A stretch of DNA of 64,000 nucleotides from Paenibacillus camerounensis (GTDB taxonomy: Bacteria > Bacillota > Bacilli > Paenibacillales > Paenibacillaceae). This document shows, piece by piece, positions 45,424 through 53,837 of the stretch; the first letter of the stretch is position 1; every line of letters begins with the position of its first letter. A program made the translations under genes and the position numbers. The notes under the pieces were generated by a model. The model was given only the letters and a program-made list of their open reading frames with translations, was not told where the DNA came from and ran no database searches. Location: contig NZ_CCDG010000003.1 of assembly GCF_000723885.1 (NCBI RefSeq), positions 62,001-126,000 of the forward strand. The letters run 5' to 3'.

Positions 45424-46628
45424 TGCCGCAGTTTGAATACCAGGTCCGGACAAGCGCCGGGAAGCAGCTCAAAGGCAAGCTGACAGCTTCAGATAAAGGA
45501 TCGGCGATGGAGGAGCTGCGCAAGCGGGGGCTTACTGTATTTTCGCTGGCTGAACAGAAATCCTCTATTCTGTCGATGGAGATTTATATTGGTAACCCGG
45601 TTAAGACGATTGATTTCATTATTTATTGCCGCCAGTTCGCTACCTTGATGCGTGCAGGCGTCTCGATAGTTGGCGCTACACGAATTCTGGCAGAGCAGAC
45701 TGAGAGTAAGGCGCTGAGCAAAGCGCTGAATGATGTGAATTCCAGCCTGCTGCGCGGTATTGCGTTGTCACAGGCGATTCAGGATCACAAAAAGATTTTT
45801 CCGCCGCTGTTCATCAGTATGATCCGTGCAGGGGAAGAGTCCGGTGATCTGGAAGGGACGCTTGAGCGGCTGGCTGTTTATTTTGAGAAGCGGCATGTCA
45901 CTTCTGAGAAAATCAAATCTGCCCTGACCTATCCGGTTACGGTTGGTATAATGGCACTTGCCGCTGTTGTGTACTTGCTGTGGGCGATTGTGCCGCAGTT
46001 TGTGACGATGTTTGAATCGATGGACGCTGAGCTTCCGGCGATAACCAGGCTGGTATTGGCCCTCAGTAAAAGCATTCAAGGACAATGGTATTTCTGGCTA
46101 ATCGCCATTATTCTTATTGTGGTTGGTTTCCAGGTTGCTAAGCGCACGGAGCAGGGTGCATACGCACTTGATTATGCAAAGCTCAAGATTCCTGTGTTCG
46201 GCAAGCTGAATCAAAAGGGCTCAATTGCCCAGTTCACACGTACCTTTGCATCTTTATACGCCAGCTCGGTACCGATTCTGCAGGCGTTGTCTATCTTGGA
46301 AGAGGTAGCAGGCAATAAGGTGATAGGCGGATATATCCGCAGTTCCGCTGACTCCCTCAGACAAGGAAAGCCGCTCTCAGAGCCGCTTAAGAAAGCGTGG
46401 GTATTCCCGCCGCTGGTCACACAGATGATTGCAATTGGTGAGGAGACCGGAGCGCTTGATGAGATGCTGTCAAAAGTAGCAGATTTTTATGAGATGGATG
46501 TCGAGAACACGGTGGACCGGTTGAAATCACTGCTTGAGCCACTACTGATCGCTTTTTTGGCCGGTGTGGTCGGTGTCATTGTGGCAGCGATTATGCTGCC
46601 GATGTTCAGCCTGTATAGCAACATGTGA
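45423..46628 (+). CDS. pilC: Type IV pilus inner-membrane platform protein PilC (GspF family)
   Basis: PilC is the membrane platform on which PilB and PilT act. The 401-residue protein has two GspF domains (about 65-190 and 270-390), each with the pattern 'FARQFATLMRAGVSI...L..' and 'GEESGDLEGTLERLA' or 'GEETGALDEMLSKVA'. Three membrane segments lie near 165-190, 215-235 and 365-395. Length is normal. The downstream gap of 190 bases contains a strong hairpin before the pilin gene. Confidence 0.95.
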   Translation: MPQFEYQVRTSAGKQLKGKLTASDKGSAMEELRKRGLTVFSLAEQKSSILSMEIYIGNPVKTIDFIIYCRQFATLMRAGVSIVGATRILAEQTESKALSKALNDVNSSLLRGIALSQAIQDHKKIFPPLFISMIRAGEESGDLEGTLERLAVYFEKRHVTSEKIKSALTYPVTVGIMALAAVVYLLWAIVPQFVTMFESMDAELPAITRLVLALSKSIQGQWYFWLIAIILIVVGFQVAKRTEQGAYALDYAKLKIPVFGKLNQKGSIAQFTRTFASLYASSVPILQALSILEEVAGNKVIGGYIRSSADSLRQGKPLSEPLKKAWVFPPLVTQMIAIGEETGALDEMLSKVADFYEMDVENTVDRLKSLLEPLLIAFLAGVVGVIVAAIMLPMFSLYSNM

Positions 46629-46664
46629 GCCTGGTGCTCCTTGCATAGATTGAGAGGGGTGACG

Positions 46665-46710
46665 CCAAGCAGGTGAACCGGGAGCAGAGGCAGTCTCCAG
46701 AACCTGCTGG
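46665..46710 (+). other. Structured RNA-like hairpin between pilC and the pilin gene
   Basis: AGCAGGT (46668-46674) pairs with ACCTGCT (46702-46708), with CC/GG extending the stem and an inner GGGAG/CTCC pairing. No T-run follows, so it is not a terminator. It could protect the 5' end of a processed pilin message or be part of a regulatory leader. Confidence 0.5.
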
Positions 46711-46819
46711 AATAGGACAAGTACACTTGGATGACAGCAACAGGACAACGGGGAATTACACAGATAACGGAGTATCGGTCTTATTCAATATCATCAATTA
46801 ATTATGAGGGGGAAAAAGA

Positions 46820-47296
46820 ATGTTAGCACAGGCGATTCGTAAAAAGCTGGGCAAGGCGGGTAAAGAGGAAAAAGGGTTTACGCTGATTGAGTTATTGGCG
46901 GTTATTGTGATTTTGGGGGTAATTGCAGTAATTGCGGTTCCGTTGATTAGTAATGTTATAGATAATTCCAAAAAGGATTCTGATGTGGCTACGGCAAGAC
47001 AGATTTATGATGCTGCTAGACTATATGTGATTAATGAAAAGGGTGGAGTTTTTGCAGAAGCTGGAGGTATGACGATTACTATTGGACCGAAGGCAACTGC
47101 AGACACACTTCAAAATAAAGGTTATCTTGAAAGCCCTATTTACTTACCAAGTACAAAAGACGCAATTACAGGAGGAACAGTAACCTTTGATGCAACTGGT
47201 GCCCTGACTGGAGTAACTATTGCACCTATTTCATCAGCTGCAAATGCTACAACAGGTACATTTACTCCAGATCAAATTCTCAAGGTTAAGAGATAG
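46820..47296 (+). CDS. Major type IV prepilin
   Basis: The 158-residue protein has an 18-residue charged leader (MLAQAIRKKLGKAGKEEK), then G19 and the mature start FTLIELLAVIVILGVIAVIA with glutamate E24. A globular domain ends with Ser/Thr/Gly-rich residues and contains no cysteine. It is the only full pilin inside the motor operon and has a strong GAGGGGG ribosome site and its own terminator, so I take it as the major subunit. The long charged leader is typical of Gram-positive type IV pilins. Confidence 0.88.
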   Translation: MLAQAIRKKLGKAGKEEKGFTLIELLAVIVILGVIAVIAVPLISNVIDNSKKDSDVATARQIYDAARLYVINEKGGVFAEAGGMTITIGPKATADTLQNKGYLESPIYLPSTKDAITGGTVTFDATGALTGVTIAPISSAANATTGTFTPDQILKVKR

Positions 47297-47355
47297 CTGA
47301 AGGTGTTGAGCTTAGCATAGGAATTGATTCTAGTATAATGGAATTTTACTATTCT

Positions 47356-47385
47356 AAAGGAATCGGAATTCCCGATTCCTTTTTT
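47356..47385 (+). terminator. Terminator after the pilin gene
   Basis: AAAGGAATCGG pairs with CCGATTCCTTT around a five-base loop, followed by T residues. It may let the pilin be expressed above the genes that follow. Confidence 0.88.
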
Positions 47386-47414
47386 AAAATCCACAGAACA
47401 GGAACCATCACCCC

Positions 47415-48164
47415 ATGACCATTGTTATCGCAGGATACATCACGCTTGTCGGGCTGATTCTGGGCTCCTTCTATAATGTAGTGGCGCTGCGGGTGCCGGC
47501 GGGAGAGTCGCTGGTGCGGCCGCCGTCGCATTGTACCAGCTGCGGGACGCGGCTGACAGCGCGGGATCTGCTGCCGGTGGCAAGTTACCTTCTGTCCTGG
47601 GGCAGGTGCCGGCACTGCGGGGCGAAGGTGTCGCCGCTGTATATGCTTGGTGAAATGGCGACAGGGCTGTTATTCCTGTGGGTATACCTGCAGTATGGCC
47701 TATCCGGGCAAGGCATTACCGGGTTTGTGCTCGTCAGCCTCGCGGTCATCGTAACGGTAGCTGACCTGAAATACATGCTGATCCCGAATAAGGTGCTGCT
47801 GTTTTTCCTGCCGCTGCTTCTGGTGCTGGTGATCCTGTTTCCGGAAGGTCCGCTATGGTCTCAACTGCTGGGAGGCTCGGCAGGCGGTCTCATTATTCTG
47901 CTGCTAGCCCTGCTAGGGGGGATGGGCATGGGAGATGTGAAGCTGTTCGCGCTGCTGGGCTGGGTAATCGGCTTTCCTAATGTGATTCTGGCCTTTCTGA
48001 TTGCCTGCACACTGGGAAGCCTTGCCGGCGGTACGCTGATACTGCTCGGCAAGGTGAAACGCAGACAGCCGATTCCGTTCGGACCTTGGCTGGCGGCAGG
48101 CTCACTAATCGCTTTCTCTTACGGTTCACAACTTATCAGCGGTTATCTCGCGCTCATCCGTTAG
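47415..48164 (+). CDS. pilD: Prepilin peptidase / N-methyltransferase
   Basis: This membrane aspartic protease cuts prepilin leaders and methylates the new N-terminal residue. The 249-residue protein has the cytoplasmic zinc region with C40, C43, C65 and C68 (CTSCG, CRHCG), which marks the bifunctional form, and the catalytic aspartates D117 (VADLKYMLIPN) and D174 (GMGMGDVKLF). About seven hydrophobic segments are visible. It processes the pilins at 36304, 36830 and 46820. The ribosome site is weak (CAGGAA). Confidence 0.95.
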   Translation: MTIVIAGYITLVGLILGSFYNVVALRVPAGESLVRPPSHCTSCGTRLTARDLLPVASYLLSWGRCRHCGAKVSPLYMLGEMATGLLFLWVYLQYGLSGQGITGFVLVSLAVIVTVADLKYMLIPNKVLLFFLPLLLVLVILFPEGPLWSQLLGGSAGGLIILLLALLGGMGMGDVKLFALLGWVIGFPNVILAFLIACTLGSLAGGTLILLGKVKRRQPIPFGPWLAAGSLIAFSYGSQLISGYLALIR

Positions 48165-48179
48165 GAGGAACTTTATAGC

Positions 48180-49823
48180 ATGTTTGGAATAGGTAACAAA
48201 GCGGCCGGTGTCTCCATTGAGCAGACGGGCATCCGCTATATCAGCTTCAAGAACAATCAGGGCAAACAGGTCCACAAAAAAAGATTCATGCCGCTGCTTC
48301 CGGGCATGATCGTTGAGAACCAGGTGGCTGACAGCGAGGCGCTGCTGGACCGGCTGAGACAATGGGTGAAAACGAAGGGGCTGCGCGGCAGTGCAGTTAA
48401 CCTGTCAATCCCCCCTTCACAGATGATCATCCGCAAGATGACGATTCCAAGCACGGTAGAGAAGCAGATTGACCAGCTGGTGAAGCTGGAGGTCGAGACC
48501 AGCCTGCATCTCCCTTTTGAGAATCCGGTGTACGATTACGTGGTTACCGGACAGGAGGAGAACGAGAGCCAACTGATTATATTTGCCGCACCGCGCAAGG
48601 TTGTCCAGGATTACGTGGATGTACTTGAAGATGCCGGGCTGAAAATAAAAAGCGTTGAGGTTTCGGCAACCGCTCTGGCCCGCAGCATCGTGGCAGGCTA
48701 TGGACATGCTTTTAACGAGACGATGCTAATTCATCTGGAGCAGTCGCTGCTTGATATCTATATGTTCCGTAACGGAAATCCGGTGTTTATGCGGACGATT
48801 AATCTGGTGGATCTGGCCCAGGCACAGCCGCTGCCCTTCAATTTGAGCAAAGAAATTCCGTTTGCAGCAGAGGCAGAGGCGGAAGCTGCCGCCTCTGCTG
48901 CCTCACAGGACCATTTGTCGGCTGAACAGATCGTGGAGATTACAGCGGAGATCTCGCGTATGCTGAGCTTTTACCAGTACAGCCTGCATGACGGCACTAC
49001 ACGGATTACGGAGCTGCTGATTACAGGCGCACCCGATATGCGCAGCCAGCTGCAGCAGGAGCTGCAGGCGGCGCTGCCGGAGCTGGCCATTGCCCCGATT
49101 GCCGTTGACCAGTTCGCTGCCGGTGTACGGCCGGACAACAGTCTCAATGATTACCGGGTAGCTGCCGGAGCGGCGCTGCGTGATCCCAAGCTGCGCAACA
49201 TTAACCTGCTGCCGCGTGAGGACCGCGAGACGATCGTATTCCCTTATGTTGCAGTGACGCTTGCCGCGGTGTGGGTGCTTGGCGTAGCCGGGACCGGTAT
49301 TTTGTATACTTCAGTGCGCGGAGAGTATGCGGATCAGAGCACAAGGATTCAGGCAGTTCAGGATCAGAATGCTAACCTGCAGCTTGAACTGGCCAGCCTG
49401 AACAGCAGCGGAGCCGGTAGCGGCAGCTTTGACAGGACGGCGATTATTGAAGCTTTGTCAGCCAGCCGGGTAAATGCCGCTGCCTTGCTTAATGAACTGA
49501 AGTCGAAGCTGCCGTATGCCGCTGTAATCCGGGAAATCAGCTATTCTTTCCGCGGGGATCTGCTGCTGACTGTGAACTTTACAGATATGGAGCACAGCGG
49601 AGTATACCTGACTTCGCTGCGGGGAATGCCGTTTGCCCGTGAAGCGGTCATTGAGAAGTTATCCGAAGGCTCAGCAAGCTCAGGTGCAGCCGGAAGCTTA
49701 TCTAATCTGATGAATTATTCAGCCGTATACCGGGTGAATACAGCACCAGCAGCTGCTGATCAGCAAGCAGCGGAAGCGCAGGCTGCTGCGGAGGGGGGAG
49801 CGGACAGCAATGGAACAGATTAA
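48180..49823 (+). CDS. PilM-PilN fusion protein of the type IV pilus alignment complex
   Basis: The 547-residue protein joins two components usually encoded separately. Residues 1 to about 335 are PilM-like, an actin/FtsA-like ATP-binding fold (GVSIEQTGIRYISFK, LPFENPVYDYVV, VAAGAALRD). At 341-345 the INLLP motif, which in PilN binds PilM, appears in line. A single membrane segment follows (about 355-378) and then a coiled coil and a periplasm-type PilN domain. In most bacteria INLLP is the N-terminus of PilN, so here the interaction is built in covalently. The C-terminus is an Ala/Glu-rich tail. The stop overlaps pilO by 14 bases. Confidence 0.85.
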   Translation: MFGIGNKAAGVSIEQTGIRYISFKNNQGKQVHKKRFMPLLPGMIVENQVADSEALLDRLRQWVKTKGLRGSAVNLSIPPSQMIIRKMTIPSTVEKQIDQLVKLEVETSLHLPFENPVYDYVVTGQEENESQLIIFAAPRKVVQDYVDVLEDAGLKIKSVEVSATALARSIVAGYGHAFNETMLIHLEQSLLDIYMFRNGNPVFMRTINLVDLAQAQPLPFNLSKEIPFAAEAEAEAAASAASQDHLSAEQIVEITAEISRMLSFYQYSLHDGTTRITELLITGAPDMRSQLQQELQAALPELAIAPIAVDQFAAGVRPDNSLNDYRVAAGAALRDPKLRNINLLPREDRETIVFPYVAVTLAAVWVLGVAGTGILYTSVRGEYADQSTRIQAVQDQNANLQLELASLNSSGAGSGSFDRTAIIEALSASRVNAAALLNELKSKLPYAAVIREISYSFRGDLLLTVNFTDMEHSGVYLTSLRGMPFAREAVIEKLSEGSASSGAAGSLSNLMNYSAVYRVNTAPAAADQQAAEAQAAAEGGADSNGTD

Positions 49824-50409
49824 TAAGTACCGCTCGCCGATTGTGATGGGAATACTCATTCTGTTTTTAATTCTTTTTGCCTTTTATATGCTGGCGGTCC
49901 GCCCGGTAAGCAGCGATATCGCTGTGCAGAACAGTGAACTCTCACTGCTGGAACGGGAGGGATCGGCGCTTCAGAACAAAATTAATGAACTCAAGGGCGC
50001 CGGAGATAGCCTGAGCGCAGACGAAGAGACGGCACTGGCTGCTATTCCGCAAGGTGACGGAAGCGAAGCGCTGATCAGCGACCTGAAGGCAATCGGTGAC
50101 AGCTCTCATGCCCGCTTGAAGGACATCGGCTTTTCCCTGACCGGATCAAGTACCGCGGGAACCTGGACGGGCGAAACAGCAGCCGCTTCGGCCGGACTAC
50201 GGGAGATTAAAATGACAGCTATTGTTGAAGGCGGCTATATCGAGATTAATGAATGGCTGAAGCAGCTGAACAAGATGCCGAGACTGATCACCGTGGATTC
50301 TTTCGCCTTCCAGCAGCCGTATGAATTTCCGACTGCACAGAATCCCGGCAGCATCCTGACAGCCAATGTGGCATTTACAGCCTATTACGAGGCTGAAGCG
50401 GCAGAGTAA
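49810..50409 (+). CDS. pilO: PilO-like type IV pilus alignment protein
   Basis: The 199-residue protein has a short cytoplasmic start, one membrane helix (about 12-32, IVMGILILFLILFAFYMLAV), a coiled coil (about 38-65) and a C-terminal ferredoxin-like domain with GGYIEINEWLKQLNKMPRLI. This matches PilO, the partner of PilN. The identification rests on topology, the 'L..LNKMPRL' pattern and position after pilMN rather than strong sequence identity. No PilQ secretin is expected in a monoderm. A terminator follows. Confidence 0.8.
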   Translation: MEQINKYRSPIVMGILILFLILFAFYMLAVRPVSSDIAVQNSELSLLEREGSALQNKINELKGAGDSLSADEETALAAIPQGDGSEALISDLKAIGDSSHARLKDIGFSLTGSSTAGTWTGETAAASAGLREIKMTAIVEGGYIEINEWLKQLNKMPRLITVDSFAFQQPYEFPTAQNPGSILTANVAFTAYYEAEAAE

Positions 50410-50447
50410 TCAGTAGATCATTCAGGTTGTTACAGGCACTATTAAAG

Positions 50448-50483
50448 CTTCGTCTTCCTTCTCAGGGAGGACGGAGTTTTTTT
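50448..50483 (+). terminator. Terminator of the pilus operon
   Basis: CTTCGTCTTCCT pairs with AGGGAGGACGGAG across a short loop, followed by seven T. Confidence 0.85.
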
Positions 50484-50638
50484 GTGCGCCGCGAAGCTGC
50501 CAATCCGTTTTCAGCCGGCTGCAGATTGGGTATTTTAGCTTACAGGCTATCGTAAGTTATAAAGTATCCTTTACAGCAACAGCAGCAGTTTCGTTCTACC
50601 CGAATAAGCAGAAAAAGATGAATAAGGAGGCTTTTCAC

Positions 50639-51241
50639 ATGAAAAAGAAATGGTTGATCGGTTCACTGGCACTTTCGCTCGGTCTGGTATCCGCGGGAAG
50701 CGGAGCCCTGGCGGCTGCGCCGGTTACAGGAAGCACGGCAGTTAAGACAGTAGCAGCATCATTGCCGGGAAAAGAAGGTCCCGCTACCATTAACAATCTT
50801 ACAGAGCGAAGCATTATTCCGCTGCTCGTCCACGCCAAGAAGCTGTACACATATGCCAGCGGCGCGGGCAATACCTACGGGTCTGAGAAGTTTGATTATA
50901 ACGGACTGGAATACCGCTATCTTACCAGTGACCTCGGAACCAAGCAGCAGCTGATGAATTATATAAAAAGAGGATTTACGCACAACGCCGCAGCCTTTTA
51001 TGCGCAGACGCAGTTTCTTGAAATGAAAGGCAGAATGGCTCAGGTTAACGCAGACGTGGGCAATCATCTCCAGTTCGATAAAGCGACTGCAAAGATGGTT
51101 TCCAAAACAGCAACTACAGCTGTATTCGAGCTAAGTGTGCCTCAGGGAAGCGGACAGGGAGAGAATGCCGATGTTGTGGTCAAGCTGAAAAAAGTAAACG
51201 GCTACTGGAGAATTGATATGTCACCGGACACCTTGTTCTAA
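50639..51241 (+). CDS. Secreted protein, probably IseA/YoeB-like DL-endopeptidase inhibitor
   Basis: The 200-residue product from the ATG at 50639 has a clear signal peptide (MKKKWLIGSLALSLGLVSAG, cleaved near ALAAA). The mature part has FDYNGLEYRYLTSDLGTKQQ and a C-terminal VVVKLKKVNGYWRIDM segment, a pattern I associate with IseA, an extracytoplasmic inhibitor of autolysins. The match is from memory of the family, so the function is tentative. I chose the start by the TAAGGAGG site eight bases upstream; the ATG at 50618 lies before that site. Nearby ftsEX, M23 and VanW genes give a wall-remodelling context. Confidence 0.5.
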   Translation: MKKKWLIGSLALSLGLVSAGSGALAAAPVTGSTAVKTVAASLPGKEGPATINNLTERSIIPLLVHAKKLYTYASGAGNTYGSEKFDYNGLEYRYLTSDLGTKQQLMNYIKRGFTHNAAAFYAQTQFLEMKGRMAQVNADVGNHLQFDKATAKMVSKTATTAVFELSVPQGSGQGENADVVVKLKKVNGYWRIDMSPDTLF

Positions 51242-51289
51242 TGAAACTATAGGGATGAAGGGACAAAGCTTCATAGCTGCTTCACAGCA

Positions 51290-51323
51290 AAAAGACGGCC
51301 GGATTGAATTCCGGCCGTCTTTT
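51290..51323. terminator. Bidirectional terminator between the IseA-like and VanW genes
   Basis: AAAAGACGGCCGGA and TCCGGCCGTCTTTT are exact inverted repeats with A/T runs at both ends, serving the two converging genes. Confidence 0.95.
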
Positions 51324-51367
51324 GCGGTGAACAGAAGGGGGTCTGCTGCACAGGAACAGACAGCCGT

Positions 51368-52798
51368 TCACTCATTGCTGCGTACGCCGTCCTCTACAAG
51401 CGGCTTCTTTACAGGCTCTGGCTGGACTGCGTTGCTCATACCGCCCCGGTTAATTGCGATTACCTGCTTTTGTGCCGGATAAATATCACGGGAGAGCTGT
51501 TTCTTTTCAAGTGCCTTACCGTCTACATAACGTGTAATATAGGTCTCTACTACATACCCGGCCTTCCCGCTCTGGATAACGCGTGTGCCTCCGCGGGGCA
51601 GCGAGGAATCGCTAACATATCTCGCTGCAGGCTGCAGGATTTCAACCGTCTGGGATTGGACGCTATAATAAACATTTTTGGGGAAGGTACCAAACAGCTT
51701 AATGGTTAAGGTCCGGCCTTCAACAGCGGCCTTGATAATCAGGTACTTGCCCGTATTATTGCGGAACCGGAAATTAATATAGCCTTGGGCAAACGTAGCA
51801 TCCTGCCCCTTTGGCAAATAGCTGACGGGCAGGGAGTGATTGCGCCGCTCGACAATTTCCAGGCCGGCTCTGATTGCCGCATTATAGAGCGTACTGGACA
51901 CCTGGCAAATACCGCCGCCTGTACCGGGCTGCAGCTTGCCGTTCACGATGACCGGCGCTTCGCGCAGCCCCGATTCCTGCTGGGCTTTTTCAATCGCTTT
52001 ACCGTAATCAAAGACAGCATCCGGCGGCAGTATCGTTCCGTTCACAGCTTTAGCGGCAGCGTCTACATTGTGGGTACGCCCCGGCCCGCTTAAACCTAGT
52101 GAGGTGCTGAACTGCATGATTTTTCGTTCAATTCCCTGATCCTTCAGCGCTTTTAAGGTTATGGAAGGCTCTTTTACAGTCAAGGGTACCTCCAGAGTAA
52201 TCTTGTTGCCCTGCAAGGCAGCCGGATCGGCAAGCTTTACCGGCAGTGCCGCCCGCAGGACAAGTTCCAGCCCGTGCCAGTCCACTTCGTACGAGGTGGT
52301 CTCTGCTGTATAGACCACCCGGTCATCTTCGGTAATACGCCGGGTGGCATCAACCGGGATGCCGAAGGATTCAATTTCCCATGCGGTGCTTAGGCTCGAC
52401 TGCAGCCGGGCTATATCCAGATGGATACCGAGCTCCCAGCCGGCGGCGAAGCTGCGGCGGGCCTGTGCCCGGTCGAGCATCCGCCCTTCCGTTAAGCGCT
52501 GCAGCCCCTGAAGGAATTGTTCAGCTTCATAATCCGCTCCGGCCTGCTTCAGGGTGACGGTCAGTTCGGTGTTAGCGCCTGCTTTTAGTACGAGCGGAAT
52601 GGCTTCAAGGGCGTCAATCCGGGCGGCCAGGCCGCTGCGGACCTCGGCAATCTCCATTTCACCGATATCCCAGCCTGCCAGCCGTGTATCCTTCGGGAGG
52701 GTGTGCTGTCCTCCATATAGATGAAGCCCGCCGGCCAGCAGTGAAGCGGCCAGCAGCAGCGAGATGGCTGCGGTGAGGACGATATGTGCTTTTTTCAT
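51368..52798 (-). CDS. VanW family protein
   Basis: The 476-residue protein has an N-terminal membrane anchor or signal (about 5-25), two peptidoglycan-binding-like beta domains (about 30-220) and the VanW domain (about 260-400). The VanW domain shows NVDAAAKAVNGTILPPDAVF and the signature GGGICQVSSTLYNAAI, where the cysteine may be catalytic. The C-terminal part (VYYSVQSQTVEILQPA onwards) is G5-like. VanW is widespread near cell-wall genes and is not itself proof of vancomycin resistance. AAGGAG precedes the ATG. It is divergent from ftsE. Confidence 0.9.
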   Translation of the reverse strand: MKKAHIVLTAAISLLLAASLLAGGLHLYGGQHTLPKDTRLAGWDIGEMEIAEVRSGLAARIDALEAIPLVLKAGANTELTVTLKQAGADYEAEQFLQGLQRLTEGRMLDRAQARRSFAAGWELGIHLDIARLQSSLSTAWEIESFGIPVDATRRITEDDRVVYTAETTSYEVDWHGLELVLRAALPVKLADPAALQGNKITLEVPLTVKEPSITLKALKDQGIERKIMQFSTSLGLSGPGRTHNVDAAAKAVNGTILPPDAVFDYGKAIEKAQQESGLREAPVIVNGKLQPGTGGGICQVSSTLYNAAIRAGLEIVERRNHSLPVSYLPKGQDATFAQGYINFRFRNNTGKYLIIKAAVEGRTLTIKLFGTFPKNVYYSVQSQTVEILQPAARYVSDSSLPRGGTRVIQSGKAGYVVETYITRYVDGKALEKKQLSRDIYPAQKQVIAINRGGMSNAVQPEPVKKPLVEDGVRSNE

Positions 52799-53150
52799 CA
52801 GATAGTCTCCTTCGAAAGCGGCAGATTTGCGTGCAGGGAGCAGCGCAGGCCGGGGTTAAAAGCTTACGGATTGCAATGTCCAGCCGATATATAAACGTGG
52901 GAGCTGGTCCAGGCAGGATTTTTTTGCGGGAATCACGAATGTATTACAGAATGAACAGCAGCCAGTGAAATACAGGGCCTGTTCTATGTATATGAGCGGA
53001 CCGGGTAAAACTTTCGGGTACTCAAACGGTTACAGATTTGTTACAATAGATACGCCTGTGGTATTTGGGCAGTTGATGGAAGCTTCTGCGGTTTGGTGCC
53101 TGACCTGACGGCCGGCCGGCGGAATATGACAAAATCGGGAAGTGATAATT
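52799..53150. other. Divergent region between VanW and ftsE
   Basis: No gene was found. It contains the third intergenic copy of GCCGATATATA (52883-52893) and an extended -10 element for ftsE. Nothing else was recognised. Confidence 0.5.
53039..53047 (+). promoter_or_regulatory. Extended -10 promoter candidate for ftsEX
   Basis: TGT immediately before TACAAT forms an extended -10 element about 100 bases upstream of ftsE. The -35 region is poor. Confidence 0.45.
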
Positions 53151-53837
53151 TTGATCGAAATGCAGGATGTATGGAAGACGTACCCCAACGGGACCAATGC
53201 CCTTCAGGGGATATCCGTCAAGATTGACCGTAACGAATTCGTGTATGTCGTCGGACCGTCCGGCGCAGGAAAATCAACATTCATGAAATTAATTTATAGA
53301 GAAGAAACACCGACGAAAGGCCAGATATCAGTAGGCGGGTTCAATATCGGCAAGCTGAAGCCGCGTAAAATTCCTTATGTTAGGCGCAATATCGGCGTAG
53401 TGTTTCAGGATTTCCGGCTGCTGCCTAAGCTGACGGCGTATGAGAATGTCGCTTTTGCGATGGAGGTTATTGAGGCCCCGAAGAAAATCATGAAGAAGCG
53501 CGTTAACGAGGTGCTTGATCTGGTGGGACTGCGCAGCAAAGCGAACCGTGAGCCTTCCCAGCTATCGGGCGGAGAGCAGCAGCGGATTGCGATTGCCCGT
53601 GCCATCGTCAACAATCCGTCCGTTATCATTGCAGACGAGCCTACCGGTAACCTCGATCCCGAGACCTCCTGGGGCATCATGCAGCTGCTGGACGAAATTA
53701 ATTTTCGCGGTACAACGATTGTGATGGCTACCCATAACAGGGATATCGTCAATAAAATGCGCAAACGGGTACTGGCGATCGAGAACGGCAACATTGTCAG
53801 AGACCAGGTGAGAGGGGAATACGGTTATGAGTTTTAA
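53151..53837 (+). CDS. ftsE: Cell-division ABC transporter ATP-binding protein FtsE
   Basis: FtsE pairs with FtsX to form an ABC-type complex that activates a cell-wall hydrolase outside the membrane. From the TTG at 53151 the product is 228 residues, starting [20 protein letters not shown]. It has Walker [10 protein letters not shown] at 35-43, the ABC signature [14 protein letters not shown] and Walker [11 protein letters not shown]. An in-frame GTG at 53142 lies inside the GGGAAG ribosome region and was rejected. The end overlaps ftsX by 11 bases. Confidence 0.96.
   Translation: MIEMQDVWKTYPNGTNALQGISVKIDRNEFVYVVGPSGAGKSTFMKLIYREETPTKGQISVGGFNIGKLKPRKIPYVRRNIGVVFQDFRLLPKLTAYENVAFAMEVIEAPKKIMKKRVNEVLDLVGLRSKANREPSQLSGGEQQRIAIARAIVNNPSVIIADEPTGNLDPETSWGIMQLLDEINFRGTTIVMATHNRDIVNKMRKRVLAIENGNIVRDQVRGEYGYEF

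Noticed and set aside
46629..46819. A c-di-GMP riboswitch before the pilin gene
   Set aside because: GGGTGACGCCAAGC superficially recalls the GEMM core, but the conserved helices and the tetraloop receptor are missing. Only a plain hairpin is supported.
51368..52798. Evidence for glycopeptide resistance because of the VanW name
   Set aside because: VanW-domain proteins occur widely near wall genes, and no vanH, vanA or vanX homologue is present in the window.
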